Part shown: in pieces, positions 1-8,902 of the stretch
Layout of the letters: the number at the start of each line of letters is the position of its first letter
Numbering within the stretch: position 1 is the first letter of the stretch
NCBI GenBank assembly: GCA_015485035.1
Contig: WFUI01000130.1
Location: forward strand, 1-10,247
Source: Mariprofundus sp.
GTDB lineage: Bacteria > Pseudomonadota > Zetaproteobacteria > Mariprofundales > Mariprofundaceae
Length of the DNA stretch: 10,247 nucleotides
Direction of reading: 5' to 3'
Position numbers and translations under genes: made by a program
The notes under the pieces: generated by a model
The model's input: only the letters and a program-made list of their open reading frames with translations
Databases searched by the model: none
What the model was told of the DNA's origin: nothing

Positions 1-2559
1 ATGGGCAAACTGGCTCAGAATACGTTCCCGATCCAGATAGGCTCCGGTATGAAACCATGTTTTGGTCAATACGGGTGGTTGATGCAGATCTTCCTCGACG
101 ATATTGGAAGCCCCTGAGCGAACAAAGTGCTCAAAGATTTCACTATCGAACTGATCCACCCGACCAAAACCACGAAACTCCCGTTCAGCATGATCATAAT
201 AACCATGATGATATTTGTATTGAGATACAAAGCGAAGGCCAGTGACATGATCCAGCTTCTCAACTTTTTCGACAACCTGAACGGGAAACGGTAGCTTAGT
301 GACCCATGGCGTGCCGTTTTTTTTATCTTCAAGATAGTAGTGAGTGGAGCTCTTGTAATGCCAGATCGTTTCGGCGCCCATGCCATTCTTGTAACGAAAC
401 AGCACATGCGGCTTTTTGCCCTGCATCAAATCAATATAGCGTAGTGCTCTACCCTGATGCGCCGGCAGTGGTGATGACCAGACAAGGCACAAGGTCCCAG
501 TACCTAAAAGGTCAATAAGAGCGACATCAGTATGGCTATTTATTTCAGGGAATGGATCCACTTCAAAAGTTTCCGTGGAAAACCTGTTGCCACTATCATT
601 CAACCAGCAGCAATAACTATCATTGCCCAAATAAACAATATCTGTAGTGCCAGACCCATCGAGATCACCGAGCCTGATAAACTGGGGATTAAATTGATCG
701 GGAGAATCAAAGTATGGTGCATCGCCCATAGTGACTTTGGCACCAAAGCGGCCATAACCAAGGTTTGGCCAATAACAGACCTCTCCATTACGAATGCGCA
801 CAATATCCTGCATACCGCTTCCAGACATGCTGGCCAGATAGATTGATTGTGTGGAGTCGGAGAAAACGATAACAGGCCCCTGCTCTTCATCCGAACCTTT
901 AAGTGCTGTCCGAGAAGCAGCAAAACCCTCTTTCCCTTCTGATGGATACCAGCGGAACACGTTCTCTTCAGAAATCAGCAGATCGGCCTTCCCATCTCCA
1001 TCCACATCCAGCCATTTCAGGTTGGGATCTGAGAAATCGATATTAGGAACACTCTTGAACGACCTGAACGGCTGCCACTCTTCATCGCCGGAGAGGGCGA
1101 AAAAGCCTTTTTCGTCGCCCCGGAACATGGTCAACTGTTTTTCGCCGCTGGACTCCAAATCGAGAAGCTGTAGCGCACCGGATGCCAAGCCTGAAAAAGA
1201 TGGTTTAGGAGACACCAGCCGGGCAGATGAAAAAGAGCACATTCCCAAGTTATGCTTATAGTAAAGACGGCCAGCCTGCTCGCTTAAAATGCCGGATATA
1301 CCTTCGTTATAAAGATCCACCCACTGATGGCCGCTTGTGAGACCAACTGGGGCATGATCCATGGCATTTGTATCAGGATCTACAAGCTCGCTATTCCAAG
1401 CATGTTGTTGATATTCAAATACCATTGGCGGCAATGATTTACTACTGTAACCGCCTCCCTGACGAATATAACCAGTCTGCACTACAGACGATAAATAACT
1501 GAATCCAGCACTGGGCCTGTCCACTTCGGAATAATTAAAATCAAGCGATTTGACCAGATAAGGAGTATCCCCTAATTCATCGAAAGCGTGGAACATCAAC
1601 ACGCGTTGACAAACACGATACGTGCGAACCTCAAAGCCTGCCCGATATTGTGAAAACGGATCGTGGCGAACATTCCAATTTACACTTTCTTCTAGCTCCG
1701 GTTTATTCCTGTCATGTTCGCCATAATCAAATAGCAGGTAGAAATGATACCCATCACTCTCAGGCACGGAGTTTCCATGGTAATATGGTGACTTATTACA
1801 ATAACGGACCATTTTCAGATAGCGGTTTGTTATAGAAGCCAGCCCTTTCAGGCGGTTCATCTCCCATATATCCTGATCTTTTACACCCTGAAAATTCTCT
1901 TCTTTGTATTCATAAGAACAGCAACTGCCTTTATCATTATAGCTGAACTCAATCAGCCACTGAAAAACACGTGATAGATCATCCGGATCTGCAATTCTTG
2001 CATTAGCACCTTTGCCAAATATCGAAGTAACATTCTCCCGACTGACCGAACGCCAGTGGATATCCCCGTCAGACACCCGCTTCCACTGCTCAATACGAGC
2101 AAACAGCCCCTCAATGCGCGGGCGATAGCGTTTTACTCGATATTCAATGTCATTCTCGTTCCGAGTTTCCTCAAATACTTCTTCGGTGCCTACTCGAAAC
2201 ATCGGCACCAAATCTTCAGCACCGGAAAGAAGAAACACATCGCTTTCATCTTCATCCTGATATTGTGGCAAACCCTTATCTGTCTTTCTGGATATAGAAG
2301 GAAAGGATAGGCTCCAGCCTAAACCGAATGGGCTGTTGCCGGAACCGGAGTTGTAACTTAACGATAGCGATGGAGAGAAACCGTTTCGAGCAGAAGATAT
2401 GGGAAGCGGAACCTGAAACGATGCCGTGCCATTGACAGCATTGACTTCAAATTTCTCAGCAATGCCTTTGATCGCACCTCCACCCTTCGGCAAGGTGATG
2501 CTCGGTGCTTCAAGCAGGTGCTGATTCTGTTGGTTTTCTTGCTCTATTTCCCCTGGCAC
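1..2559 (-). CDS. Tc toxin complex B subunit (TcB; TcdB/TcaC-like), N-terminal 853 codons, 3' end beyond window
   Basis: The frame is open from the GTG at 2559 to position 1 without a stop; two in-frame TAA codons at 2575-2580 exclude a longer start. AAGGGG at 2569-2574 gives a ribosome site 9 nt upstream. Residues 20-30 (SITLPKGGGAI) and 75-82 (NSPFGLGW) are the SpvB/TcaC N-terminal domain signature. Integrin-like propeller repeats follow: DVDGDGKADLL at 518-528, GEVCYWPNLGYGRFG near 592-606, GDLDGSGTTDIVYLG at 631-645. Residues 718-800 match the TcdB middle/C region (HVLFRYKNGMGAE, then EREFRGFGRVD at 793-803). In this family TcB joins TcC in a hollow Rhs-repeat cocoon that holds the toxic C-terminus of TcC, and its propeller is the gate docking on the TcA pore. 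Full TcB is roughly 1450-1500 residues, so about 40% is missing here; a TcB-TcC fusion is possible. Base use is AT-richer than uvrB. Family assignment is firm; target and activity are not visible. Confidence 0.93.
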   Translation of the reverse strand, partial: MPGEIEQENQQNQHLLEAPSITLPKGGGAIKGIAEKFEVNAVNGTASFQVPLPISSARNGFSPSLSLSYNSGSGNSPFGLGWSLSFPSISRKTDKGLPQYQDEDESDVFLLSGAEDLVPMFRVGTEEVFEETRNENDIEYRVKRYRPRIEGLFARIEQWKRVSDGDIHWRSVSRENVTSIFGKGANARIADPDDLSRVFQWLIEFSYNDKGSCCSYEYKEENFQGVKDQDIWEMNRLKGLASITNRYLKMVRYCNKSPYYHGNSVPESDGYHFYLLFDYGEHDRNKPELEESVNWNVRHDPFSQYRAGFEVRTYRVCQRVLMFHAFDELGDTPYLVKSLDFNYSEVDRPSAGFSYLSSVVQTGYIRQGGGYSSKSLPPMVFEYQQHAWNSELVDPDTNAMDHAPVGLTSGHQWVDLYNEGISGILSEQAGRLYYKHNLGMCSFSSARLVSPKPSFSGLASGALQLLDLESSGEKQLTMFRGDEKGFFALSGDEEWQPFRSFKSVPNIDFSDPNLKWLDVDGDGKADLLISEENVFRWYPSEGKEGFAASRTALKGSDEEQGPVIVFSDSTQSIYLASMSGSGMQDIVRIRNGEVCYWPNLGYGRFGAKVTMGDAPYFDSPDQFNPQFIRLGDLDGSGTTDIVYLGNDSYCCWLNDSGNRFSTETFEVDPFPEINSHTDVALIDLLGTGTLCLVWSSPLPAHQGRALRYIDLMQGKKPHVLFRYKNGMGAETIWHYKSSTHYYLEDKKNGTPWVTKLPFPVQVVEKVEKLDHVTGLRFVSQYKYHHGYYDHAEREFRGFGRVDQFDSEIFEHFVRSGASNIVEEDLHQPPVLTKTWFHTGAYLDRERILSQFAH

Positions 2560-2589
2560 ACTCCCCCACCCCTTTTATTAATGAAACTA

Positions 2590-2618
2590 TGTATAGCATA
2601 AATATACGGTAATGTAAA
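2590..2618 (-). promoter_or_regulatory. Predicted sigma70 promoter of the TcB gene
   Basis: Reading the minus strand, TTTACA (2618-2613) is followed after exactly 17 nt by TATACA (2595-2590), preceded by TGC, an extended -10 element. Transcription would begin near 2583, leaving a leader of about 24 nt that contains the AAGGGG ribosome site. The spacing is ideal and the position fits the gene; the assignment rests on consensus matching only. Confidence 0.55.
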
Positions 2619-2631
2619 ATAAACAGACCAT

Positions 2632-2649
2632 GTCCTCATTAATGAGGAC
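2632..2649. promoter_or_regulatory. Perfect 18-bp palindrome, candidate operator upstream of TcB gene
   Basis: GTCCTCATTAATGAGGAC is its own reverse complement over all 18 bases and stops matching at the next base on each side. Its centre lies about 57 bp upstream of the predicted TcB transcription start and its edge 13 bp upstream of the -35 box. That is where a dimeric activator would bind beside RNA polymerase. As RNA it could only form a tight loop-less hairpin, so a protein-binding site is the likelier reading. I do not recognise the motif as that of a named regulator family. Confidence 0.45.
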
Positions 2650-2814
2650 GCGAATTCAACACCTATGCGTGATTCCAGCACATTGAGTTTTGATATTGCA
2701 GAACTGTTCACTTAACAGCGGGTTGGAGGGTCAGATTCTGTCAGTGAATTGAAGTGGCGTGCTTTATCCCTTCACCTCACAAATGAACAGAGGTGACTTC
2801 GGAGAGTTGAACAA
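2650..2814. other. Intergenic stretch without a gene
   Basis: No convincing coding frame. The only structure seen is a weak 7-bp inverted repeat, TCACCTC (2772-2778) with GAGGTGA (2790-2796) around an 11-nt loop, without a T-run. It may be part of the debris around the insertion-sequence remnant to its right. Confidence 0.4.
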
Positions 2815-3304
2815 TGCTTATAAGTGGAGTCCTTTCCTAAACTGCGAAAGTTGAGAGCATCATTTCAAACCCGCCGGGTGACGGGCCGGCTTCCAGCCAT
2901 AAAAGGAAGCCACCGGCCTTAGCAGATGGTCATTCACAACAAGCGCTCGTAAAACGGGGCGACTGAGCGCAAAACGATGATCGACCGCAATCACACACTC
3001 CCGGTGACACGACAGTGCCAGATTCTGTCTTTGCCCAGATCAACAGCCTATTACCAACCCAAACCACCCTCAGGCAGCGATCTGGAGATGATGCGCAGAA
3101 TTGATGAACTACACCTGGAGGTGTCCTATGCAGGTAGTCGTTGCTGCGTGACCTGCTGCGGCTGGACTGCCACATTCACTTCTACAATCAGGGGCAACTG
3201 CACAGTTCGTTTGACGGCGTGACTCCCGATACGTTCTATCACGAGAACCTGCCAGCGCTGCCTATCACAGCGTCAGCAAAACCAGACAGGAGTCCACTTA
3301 AACA
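2815..3304 (+). mobile_element. Decayed IS3-family insertion sequence remnant
   Basis: A transposase OrfB fragment is bracketed by partly matching terminal inverted repeats. TAAGTGGAGTCCT at 2821-2833 matches the reverse complement of AGGAGTCCACTTA at 3288-3300 at 12 of 13 positions. Both ends can be read outward to a TG tip (left 2815, right 3304), as in IS3-family elements, though the outermost bases have drifted or differ in length. The remnant is about 490 bp against 1.2-1.5 kb for an intact element: the upstream OrfA and the catalytic core of OrfB are gone. I could not identify a target-site duplication. The exact outer limits are uncertain by several bases. Confidence 0.7.
2884..2918. 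repeat. GC-rich imperfect inverted repeat inside the IS remnant
   Basis: GGCCGGCTTCC (2884-2894) faces GGAAGCCACCGGCC (2905-2918). GGAAG and CCGGCC pair with the left arm and three bases (2910-2912) bulge out, around a 10-nt loop. There is no T-run on either side, so it is a poor intrinsic terminator. It lies where OrfA of the element should have been and may mark a deletion junction. Confidence 0.5.
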
Positions 3305-3314
3305 ATTGGATTGA
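2977..3314 (+). pseudogene. IS3-family transposase OrfB remnant, frameshifted and internally deleted
   Basis: From ATG 2977 the frame gives an OrfB N-terminus (MIDRNHTLPVTRQCQILSLP, then RSTAYYQP and, near residue 50, SYAGSR). After the Arg codon at 3139-3141 the recognisable frame shifts: reading CTG at 3144 onward gives LRDLLRLDCHI. The family usually has Met after GSR, so loss of one A before 3142 explains it. That frame then jumps straight to the family C-terminus (FYNQGQLHSSFDGVTPDTFY, then HENLPALP) and ends at TGA 3312-3314. Roughly 200 residues carrying the rve/DDE core are absent, so the product cannot transpose. The second part ends a few bases outside the inverted repeat. Confidence 0.8.
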
Positions 3315-3600
3315 CTGTCCTACCAGCCAGATCCACCTTTAACTAAGTTTGGATCTGGCTGGAAAGAGTTTGGCATAATCGACAGCTTATTGGTGCTCTA
3401 ATGACATTATTATGGCAGAAAGAAAACAGTGTTTACGTTAAGGAGTTAAAATCTTCCAGGCTGCCCTTATCGGAAAATGATTTTAGTTGCTCGAAGATCA
3501 TAAAAGGGTCATATACCACAAGGCTTTCTCACTATACGCCACTTAACACTGATGAGCCAATATCTGTTCATAACCCGAAGGGCTTTTCATATTTACGAAA
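3315..3600. other. Intergenic region between IS remnant and SNF2 gene 3' end
   Basis: No gene is supported. The stretch contains a perfect 13-bp inverted repeat at 3323-3362 and a short imperfect GAA-loop hairpin at 3572-3584, 17 bp beyond the SNF2 stop. A plus-strand open frame starting at 3401 has no ribosome site and runs antisense into the SNF2 gene. The region is AT-rich and looks like degraded sequence. Confidence 0.5.
3323..3362. repeat. Perfect 13-bp inverted repeat, 14-nt spacer
   Basis: CCAGCCAGATCCA (3323-3335) and TGGATCTGGCTGG (3350-3362) are exact reverse complements separated by 14 nt. Neither strand continues with a T-run, so it does not look like a standard intrinsic terminator, although it lies downstream of the SNF2 gene. 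It begins only about 20 bp outside the IS remnant and may be the paired ends of another collapsed mobile element. Confidence 0.7.
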
Positions 3601-6600
3601 TCAGCTCAGTGGAGCAAACAGCCCATCAAGCTCTTCTGTTGTCCATAACGGTTTTTTGCCGGCATCTTTCTGATAGATCGCAGATGCCAAGGCGCGTTTA
3701 CGTTCCTGCAGTTCCAGAATTTTCTCTTCCACCGTGCCTTCGGTGATCAATTTATATACAAAAACCGCTTTATCCTGACCAATACGATGGGCCCGGTCGG
3801 TCGCCTGGGTTTCTGCTGCCGGATTCCACCATGGATCGTAGTGAATAACCGTATCAGCAGCAGTCAGATTCAGGCCGACACCGCCGGCTTTGAGGCTGAT
3901 CAGAAACAGCGGTACCTTTTTATTCTGAAAGGATTCAATCGGTGTCTGGCGATCCTGCGTCTGACCGGTCAATTTGACATAGGCAATATGATGCCGACGA
4001 ACCTCTTGCTCAATCAGCTTCAGCATGGAGGTAAACTGGGAGAATAACAGCACACGTCTGCCCTCCTCAATCATCTCGGGCAGCATTTCCATCAGCATTT
4101 GCAGTTTGGCTGATGCAGGTGGTTCTCCCTGTAACCCATTGACCAGACGCGGATCGCAGCACACCTGACGCATTTTCAGTAATGCATCAAGCACCACAAT
4201 CTGGCTTTGCCCTGAGCCCATCGTAGCCATGGCATCACGTACCCTTTTCTGCATGGCAAGGCGCACACTTTCGTATAATTCCCGCTGTGCATCCTCGATT
4301 TCAATACTGCGAATCATTTCTGTTTTTGGTGGCAATTCGAGAGCCACATCTTCCTTGCCCCGCCTGAGCATAAACGGACGCAACCGCACATTCAGTGCAT
4401 CCTGACGTGCCACATCACCCTGTATTTCAATCGGTTTGCGAAATAATTTCGAAAAGCCGCGCATATCATGCAGGTAACCCGGCATCAGAAAATCAAACTG
4501 GGCCCACAACTCACCCAGATGATTTTCCATCGGTGTACCGGTCATGCACAACTTATGTGTCGCATGCAGTCTGCGCACCAGCTGGGATACTTTGGCCCCC
4601 GGGTTCTTGATATACTGTGCCTCATCGAGAATCAGCATATGCCAGTTTTGTTTTTCCAGCGTTTCGTAATCGCGTGCCAATAACGGGTAAGTCGTCAGTA
4701 CCAGATCGTAACCGGCCAGTTGATCAAAATGTTGACCACGCTCCGGGCCATGCAACACCAGCACGGATAATCCGGGCGTGAATTTCTCCGCTTCGCGTCG
4801 CCAGTTATGCATCAGACTGGTGGGCGCAAGTACCAGCGCCGGAGACTCCAAACGACCATCTTCTTTCTCTTTCAAAATATGAGCCAGGGCCTGCACCGTT
4901 TTCCCCAAACCCATATCATCAGCCAGAATACCGGCCAACCCCATCTGGCGCAGAAACTGCATCCAGCTCAAGCCTTCTCGCTGGTAATCCCGCAACTCGG
5001 CCTGCAGAGTTTCCGGCACATCACAAACGGGTATATTGCCGATATCTACCAGCTGTTTCATTTGCTTCAACCAGACACTGCTGTTGATCCGCACGGGTAC
5101 TTCAGATTCGCTGACACTCGTTTCCAGTGCCAGCATCTGTGGAGCAGAGAGCTGGATATCTTCGGTTTTACCGCTGGCAAATACATCCATCATAAAATGC
5201 AGAATATTGGCTACCATTTCACCCGGAACAGGCAGCAGCCGCCCATCCGGCAGCGGCAATGGAACATGGGCTTTCTCTTTGAGTTGAGCCAGTGATTCCG
5301 CTTTCAACAACGCCGGCTTGCTGCCTACCCAGCGCGCCAGCGCATCGATGAGATCAACCTCTTCACCGCCATCAAGGGTCACCATGAAACTGGCCTGCCC
5401 CATCAGATTGCTGGAGAGCCCTGAGGTACCCTGCTCCGGACCCTGTCCCAGGTTCAGATCCCATGCCGTGGCATGCTCAACCCTGAAGCCAAAATCTTCG
5501 GCCACTTCAACACTGAAACCCTGAGCCTTCAATTCAGGAATTTCATACAACATCCATTCCGGCCAACTGTCATCATGCGGCAGCGTAAATGTATGTTCAG
5601 AAAGATTATTCTCACCGGAGAGGCTATCATCCTGTATCGGATACAAACCGGCGACCGTAAGCGCTTCGGCCATCTGCTTCTCAAATGACAAATCACGTGC
5701 GTAATCAATCACTTTATCACCCCGAATGGTGCGTACCGGCTCCGGCCGGCTGCTGTACGGCACCTTCCGGCCATCATAATCAAACATGAGTTCGACAACA
5801 TGGCGCTGTTCGGAACCGCGATAACCCCAGCGGTGTGACAATCTGACAGATTTAAGAGCTATCATCGCAACCGGCCTGACCTGCCGGTGATCATGCTGAA
5901 GATGGACAGGTGGCGGAACATTATCAGGCAACTGGCGGGCCACGGCATGAATCGATTCATCCGAGCAGTCCAGTTCAACCGGCGCAATATTGAGCAGAAT
6001 TTCCGCCACATCGGCTGGCTGTCCACTCTCCACAGGTCCGCATACAGCCATTTTTGTATCGATATACCAGGGTGGTAACGTGGGAATGATAATCTCGCTA
6101 TCCGGCATCTGTAGTGTCAGGTGCTGATCACCCATTCTATTGAGCTGCCAGCCCCATTCTCCCCGACGCCGGTCTCCCCGTTTCAATGCCGGTGTATCCT
6201 TGCCTTGCCAGTGGCAACGACCGCTTGCCAGCGCACGTTTGAGTATCCTTAAGCCTTCCGGTCCCTTGATGCGATAACCGTGCATGGACGAAAGTGAACG
6301 ATCTGTCGCCACCTCCCGGAGAATCTTCTCATCGTCGACCAGCACATATTTGGGAACCGGATAAGTAAGAATATTAGCAGCCTCATAAGGCTGGGATATC
6401 CCATAACCACCGGATTTCAGAATACGCGCGGAAACGAAATGCAGCCTCACATTTTTGTCACCATCCGCCTCCAGGATATACAGCAACCGCTGTTTGACAC
6501 TGTCCGGGTATTCATGATGTGCAACTTTTTCGTCCTTGGCCTGCTCCAGTGCCCCCAGCCACTGCCCGAAAGCAAATGGTCCGGGTGAAACCGGCGCTGT

Positions 6601-6927
6601 TTCCTCCTGTTCCGACTCATCCTCTTCGAATCCTCCCTCGATCTCAGCATCATGCATCCATGCATAAAGCACAGCAGCCACATGCTTGCAATTGACCGCA
6701 ACCGGGCAGGTACACCGGCCTTGAATATCGGCATCAGTAAAGCGGACATGTACGGCATAAGGAGATCGCAACCGCCCCTGCACATTGCCCGTTAATTCAG
6801 AGGGCTGATCTGCAATATCGACACTGATCACCTTGCCTTGTTTGAAATATTGTTTACCCCTGTCGGCAAAGGTATTGCCCAGCCAGTGCCGGATAGAGGT
6901 GTCGTTTATTTCAGGCAGTTCAATCAT
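3601..6927 (-). CDS. SWIM zinc finger-containing SNF2 family ATPase/helicase (1108 aa)
   Basis: A superfamily-2 DNA-translocating ATPase of the Swi2/Snf2 type. A SWIM zinc finger sits at the N-terminus, with C72, C74, C80 and H82 in [12 protein letters not shown]. An acidic linker (about 93-111) and a long middle section without a motif I recognise follow. The SNF2 core begins near 645: LRDYQREG, Walker A DMGLGKT (671-677), DEAQ (768-771), TGTPMEN (796-802). The second RecA lobe has RVLLFSQF (958-965), [11 protein letters not shown] (1014-1024) and [11 protein letters not shown] (1041-1051). All helicase motifs look intact. Such bacterial proteins are thought to remodel protein-DNA complexes; the substrate is unknown. 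ATG 6927 lies inside the end of uvrB (ATGATTGA overlap), with AGAGAAG 7 nt upstream, so it is probably translated from the uvrB message. This hints at DNA repair or recovery, but that is inferred from position. Confidence 0.95.
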   Translation of the reverse strand: MIELPEINDTSIRHWLGNTFADRGKQYFKQGKVISVDIADQPSELTGNVQGRLRSPYAVHVRFTDADIQGRCTCPVAVNCKHVAAVLYAWMHDAEIEGGFEEDESEQEETAPVSPGPFAFGQWLGALEQAKDEKVAHHEYPDSVKQRLLYILEADGDKNVRLHFVSARILKSGGYGISQPYEAANILTYPVPKYVLVDDEKILREVATDRSLSSMHGYRIKGPEGLRILKRALASGRCHWQGKDTPALKRGDRRRGEWGWQLNRMGDQHLTLQMPDSEIIIPTLPPWYIDTKMAVCGPVESGQPADVAEILLNIAPVELDCSDESIHAVARQLPDNVPPPVHLQHDHRQVRPVAMIALKSVRLSHRWGYRGSEQRHVVELMFDYDGRKVPYSSRPEPVRTIRGDKVIDYARDLSFEKQMAEALTVAGLYPIQDDSLSGENNLSEHTFTLPHDDSWPEWMLYEIPELKAQGFSVEVAEDFGFRVEHATAWDLNLGQGPEQGTSGLSSNLMGQASFMVTLDGGEEVDLIDALARWVGSKPALLKAESLAQLKEKAHVPLPLPDGRLLPVPGEMVANILHFMMDVFASGKTEDIQLSAPQMLALETSVSESEVPVRINSSVWLKQMKQLVDIGNIPVCDVPETLQAELRDYQREGLSWMQFLRQMGLAGILADDMGLGKTVQALAHILKEKEDGRLESPALVLAPTSLMHNWRREAEKFTPGLSVLVLHGPERGQHFDQLAGYDLVLTTYPLLARDYETLEKQNWHMLILDEAQYIKNPGAKVSQLVRRLHATHKLCMTGTPMENHLGELWAQFDFLMPGYLHDMRGFSKLFRKPIEIQGDVARQDALNVRLRPFMLRRGKEDVALELPPKTEMIRSIEIEDAQRELYESVRLAMQKRVRDAMATMGSGQSQIVVLDALLKMRQVCCDPRLVNGLQGEPPASAKLQMLMEMLPEMIEEGRRVLLFSQFTSMLKLIEQEVRRHHIAYVKLTGQTQDRQTPIESFQNKKVPLFLISLKAGGVGLNLTAADTVIHYDPWWNPAAETQATDRAHRIGQDKAVFVYKLITEGTVEEKILELQERKRALASAIYQKDAGKKPLWTTEELDGLFAPLS

Positions 6928-8902
6928 GCGTCCGCTTCTCTTGTAATCTCAATATTTCATCCCGATACGATGCCGCATCCTCAAAACGCAGATCAGCCGC
7001 CGCTTCTGTCATCAGCCGCTCCAGCTCCAGAATCCGCGTTTTTCTCATGGCGGCGCTAACCGGCTCGGGTTCGGCGACTTCAGGAATATGACCATAGTCC
7101 ATTTCATACACCGAGCCGAGAATATCTTTCACTTCCGATTTCACTGTTTCCGGCGTAATGCCGTGTTCTTCATTATATGCCAATTGTTTCTTGCGCCGGC
7201 GTTCGGTCTCATGCATAGCGCACTGCATCGAATTGGTGACCTTGTCGGCATACAGAATCACATAACCTTCAATATTACGCGCAGCCCGGCCAATGGTCTG
7301 GGTCAGTGAACGTTCCGAGCGCAAAAAGCCTTCCTTGTCGGCATCAAAAATTGCCACCAGCGCCACCTCCGGCAAATCAAGACCCTCGCGCAACAGATTG
7401 ATACCAATCAGTACATCGAACACACCGAGCCGCAAATCGCGCAAAATCTCCATACGCTCCACCGTATCAATATCGGAATGCAGATAACGCACTCTCATAC
7501 CCAGGTTATTCAGGTATTCGGATAAATCCTCGGCCATACGTTTGGTTAAACAGGTCGCCAGCACGCGAAAGCCTTTTTTAATGACCTTTTGCGCTTCGGA
7601 AACAAAATCATCGACCTGCGTACTGGCCGGCCGTATTTCCACAGCCGGATCCACCAGTCCGGTCGGACGAATAATCTGTTCAACCACTACCCCGGCGCTA
7701 TGTTCCAGTTCGTATGCTCCCGGGGTAGCCGACACATACACGGCCTGTGGCACCACCGCCTCGAACTCATGAAATTGCAACGGCCGGTTATCCAGGGCCG
7801 AAGGCAAGCGAAAACCGAAATCCACCAGCGTCTGCTTGCGTGAACGATCACCTTTGAACATACCGCCAATCTGCGGCACGGTGACATGGGATTCATCGAG
7901 CATGACCAGTGCATTATTGGGCAGATAATCCAGCAGGGTTGGCGGTGCTTCACCCGGAGGCCGACCGGTCAAATGGCGCGAGTAATTTTCCACACCGGTG
8001 CAATAGCCTACTTCCTGAATCATCTCCAGATCAAAGATGGTGCGCTGCTCCAGTCGCTGCGCTTCCACCAGTTTGTTCTGATCATGCAACTCGGCCAGTC
8101 GCTCGGCCAGTTCATCGCGAATGGCATCCATCGCTTTTAATAACTGATTGCGTGGTGTGACAAAATGACTTTTCGGAAACACGGTATATTTATGCAGTAC
8201 TTCGATTCGTTTGCCAGTCAACGGATCGAAACGGCTTACAGCATCGACCTCATCTCCGAAAAATTCCACCCGAATGGCAAAGTCCTCGGCATGAGCCGGA
8301 TAGATTTCCAGCACATCGCCGCGCAAGCGGAATGTACCACGATGAAAATCCATATCGTTGCGTTGATACTGCAATTCCACCAGTTTATTGATTGCCGCCC
8401 GCTGATCCATCTCCCGACCCACTTCAAAATAAAGCAACATACCCGAATATGCCTCCGGGCTACCCAGACCGTAAATGCAGGATACCGAGGCAACAATGAT
8501 AACATCCTCACGCTCCAGCAGCGCTCTTGTCGCAGCATGACGCATACGATCAATCTGTTCGTTAATGGATGAATCTTTTTCAATATAGGTATCACTTGTT
8601 GGCACATAAGCCTCGGGCTGATAATAATCATAATAGGATACGAAATATTCAACGGCATTGTCGGGGAAAAACTGTTTGAATTCGCCGTATAATTGAGCCG
8701 CCAGCGTTTTGTTCGGAGCCATAATCAGGGTGGGTTTCTGGGTGCGTTCGATGATGCAGGCCATGGTATAGGTTTTACCGGAACCGGTAACCCCCAGTAA
8801 TGTCTGGTGCCGCTGCCCGTCGGCAATACCCCTAACCAGTTCAGCTATCGCATGTGGCTGATCACCGCGTGGTTCGAAATTTCCGGCAAGTTTAAAGCGC
8901 AT
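6920..8902 (-). CDS. uvrB: UvrABC excinuclease subunit B
   Basis: UvrB is the central subunit of nucleotide excision repair. UvrA loads it on damaged DNA, it verifies the lesion with its beta-hairpin, and it recruits UvrC for dual incision. The 660 residues are complete. [11 protein letters not shown] lies near 9-19, Walker A GVTGSGKT at 37-44, and the aromatic beta-hairpin ([20 protein letters not shown]) at 90-109. DESH is at 336-339, SATPG at 391-395, [12 protein letters not shown] at 501-512, QTIGRAARN at 535-543. The C-terminal UVR motif that contacts UvrC is near 618-655. ATG 8902 is the only sensible start: an in-frame TAG lies 12 nt upstream and the N-terminus aligns with known UvrB. 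No good Shine-Dalgarno precedes it, and I found no clear LexA box. Its stop overlaps the SNF2 ATPase start by 8 bp. Confidence 0.98.
   Translation of the reverse strand: MRFKLAGNFEPRGDQPHAIAELVRGIADGQRHQTLLGVTGSGKTYTMACIIERTQKPTLIMAPNKTLAAQLYGEFKQFFPDNAVEYFVSYYDYYQPEAYVPTSDTYIEKDSSINEQIDRMRHAATRALLEREDVIIVASVSCIYGLGSPEAYSGMLLYFEVGREMDQRAAINKLVELQYQRNDMDFHRGTFRLRGDVLEIYPAHAEDFAIRVEFFGDEVDAVSRFDPLTGKRIEVLHKYTVFPKSHFVTPRNQLLKAMDAIRDELAERLAELHDQNKLVEAQRLEQRTIFDLEMIQEVGYCTGVENYSRHLTGRPPGEAPPTLLDYLPNNALVMLDESHVTVPQIGGMFKGDRSRKQTLVDFGFRLPSALDNRPLQFHEFEAVVPQAVYVSATPGAYELEHSAGVVVEQIIRPTGLVDPAVEIRPASTQVDDFVSEAQKVIKKGFRVLATCLTKRMAEDLSEYLNNLGMRVRYLHSDIDTVERMEILRDLRLGVFDVLIGINLLREGLDLPEVALVAIFDADKEGFLRSERSLTQTIGRAARNIEGYVILYADKVTNSMQCAMHETERRRKKQLAYNEEHGITPETVKSEVKDILGSVYEMDYGHIPEVAEPEPVSAAMRKTRILELERLMTEAAADLRFEDAASYRDEILRLQEKRTHD

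Noticed and set aside
66..407. Minus-strand 113-codon open frame
   Set aside because: It is an alternative frame within the TcB gene, whose own frame gives clear TcdB middle-region motifs here.
2884..2970. Integron attC-like site suggested by the paired GC-rich arms and GCGCTC/GAGCGC pair (2943-2948, 2965-2970)
   Set aside because: The required 7-bp core sites at the outer ends are absent, and the sequence is better explained as IS remnant.
2930..3175. Minus-strand 81-codon open frame in the IS remnant
   Set aside because: The plus strand of the same DNA encodes recognisable IS3-family OrfB residues; the minus-strand frame is a shadow.
3572..3584. Possible intrinsic terminator just after the SNF2 stop (GCCC-TTC-GGGT type hairpin)
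   Set aside because: The stem has only three GC pairs plus a wobble, and the minus strand, where it would be needed, has no T-run.
3401..3673. Plus-strand open frame of 90 codons between the IS remnant and the SNF2 gene
   Set aside because: It has no ribosome site, its protein resembles nothing I know, and its last 73 bp run antisense into the well-supported SNF2 coding end.
4807..5295. Plus-strand open frame of 162 codons
   Set aside because: It lies wholly antisense inside the SNF2 ATPase gene and its translation looks like shadow coding.
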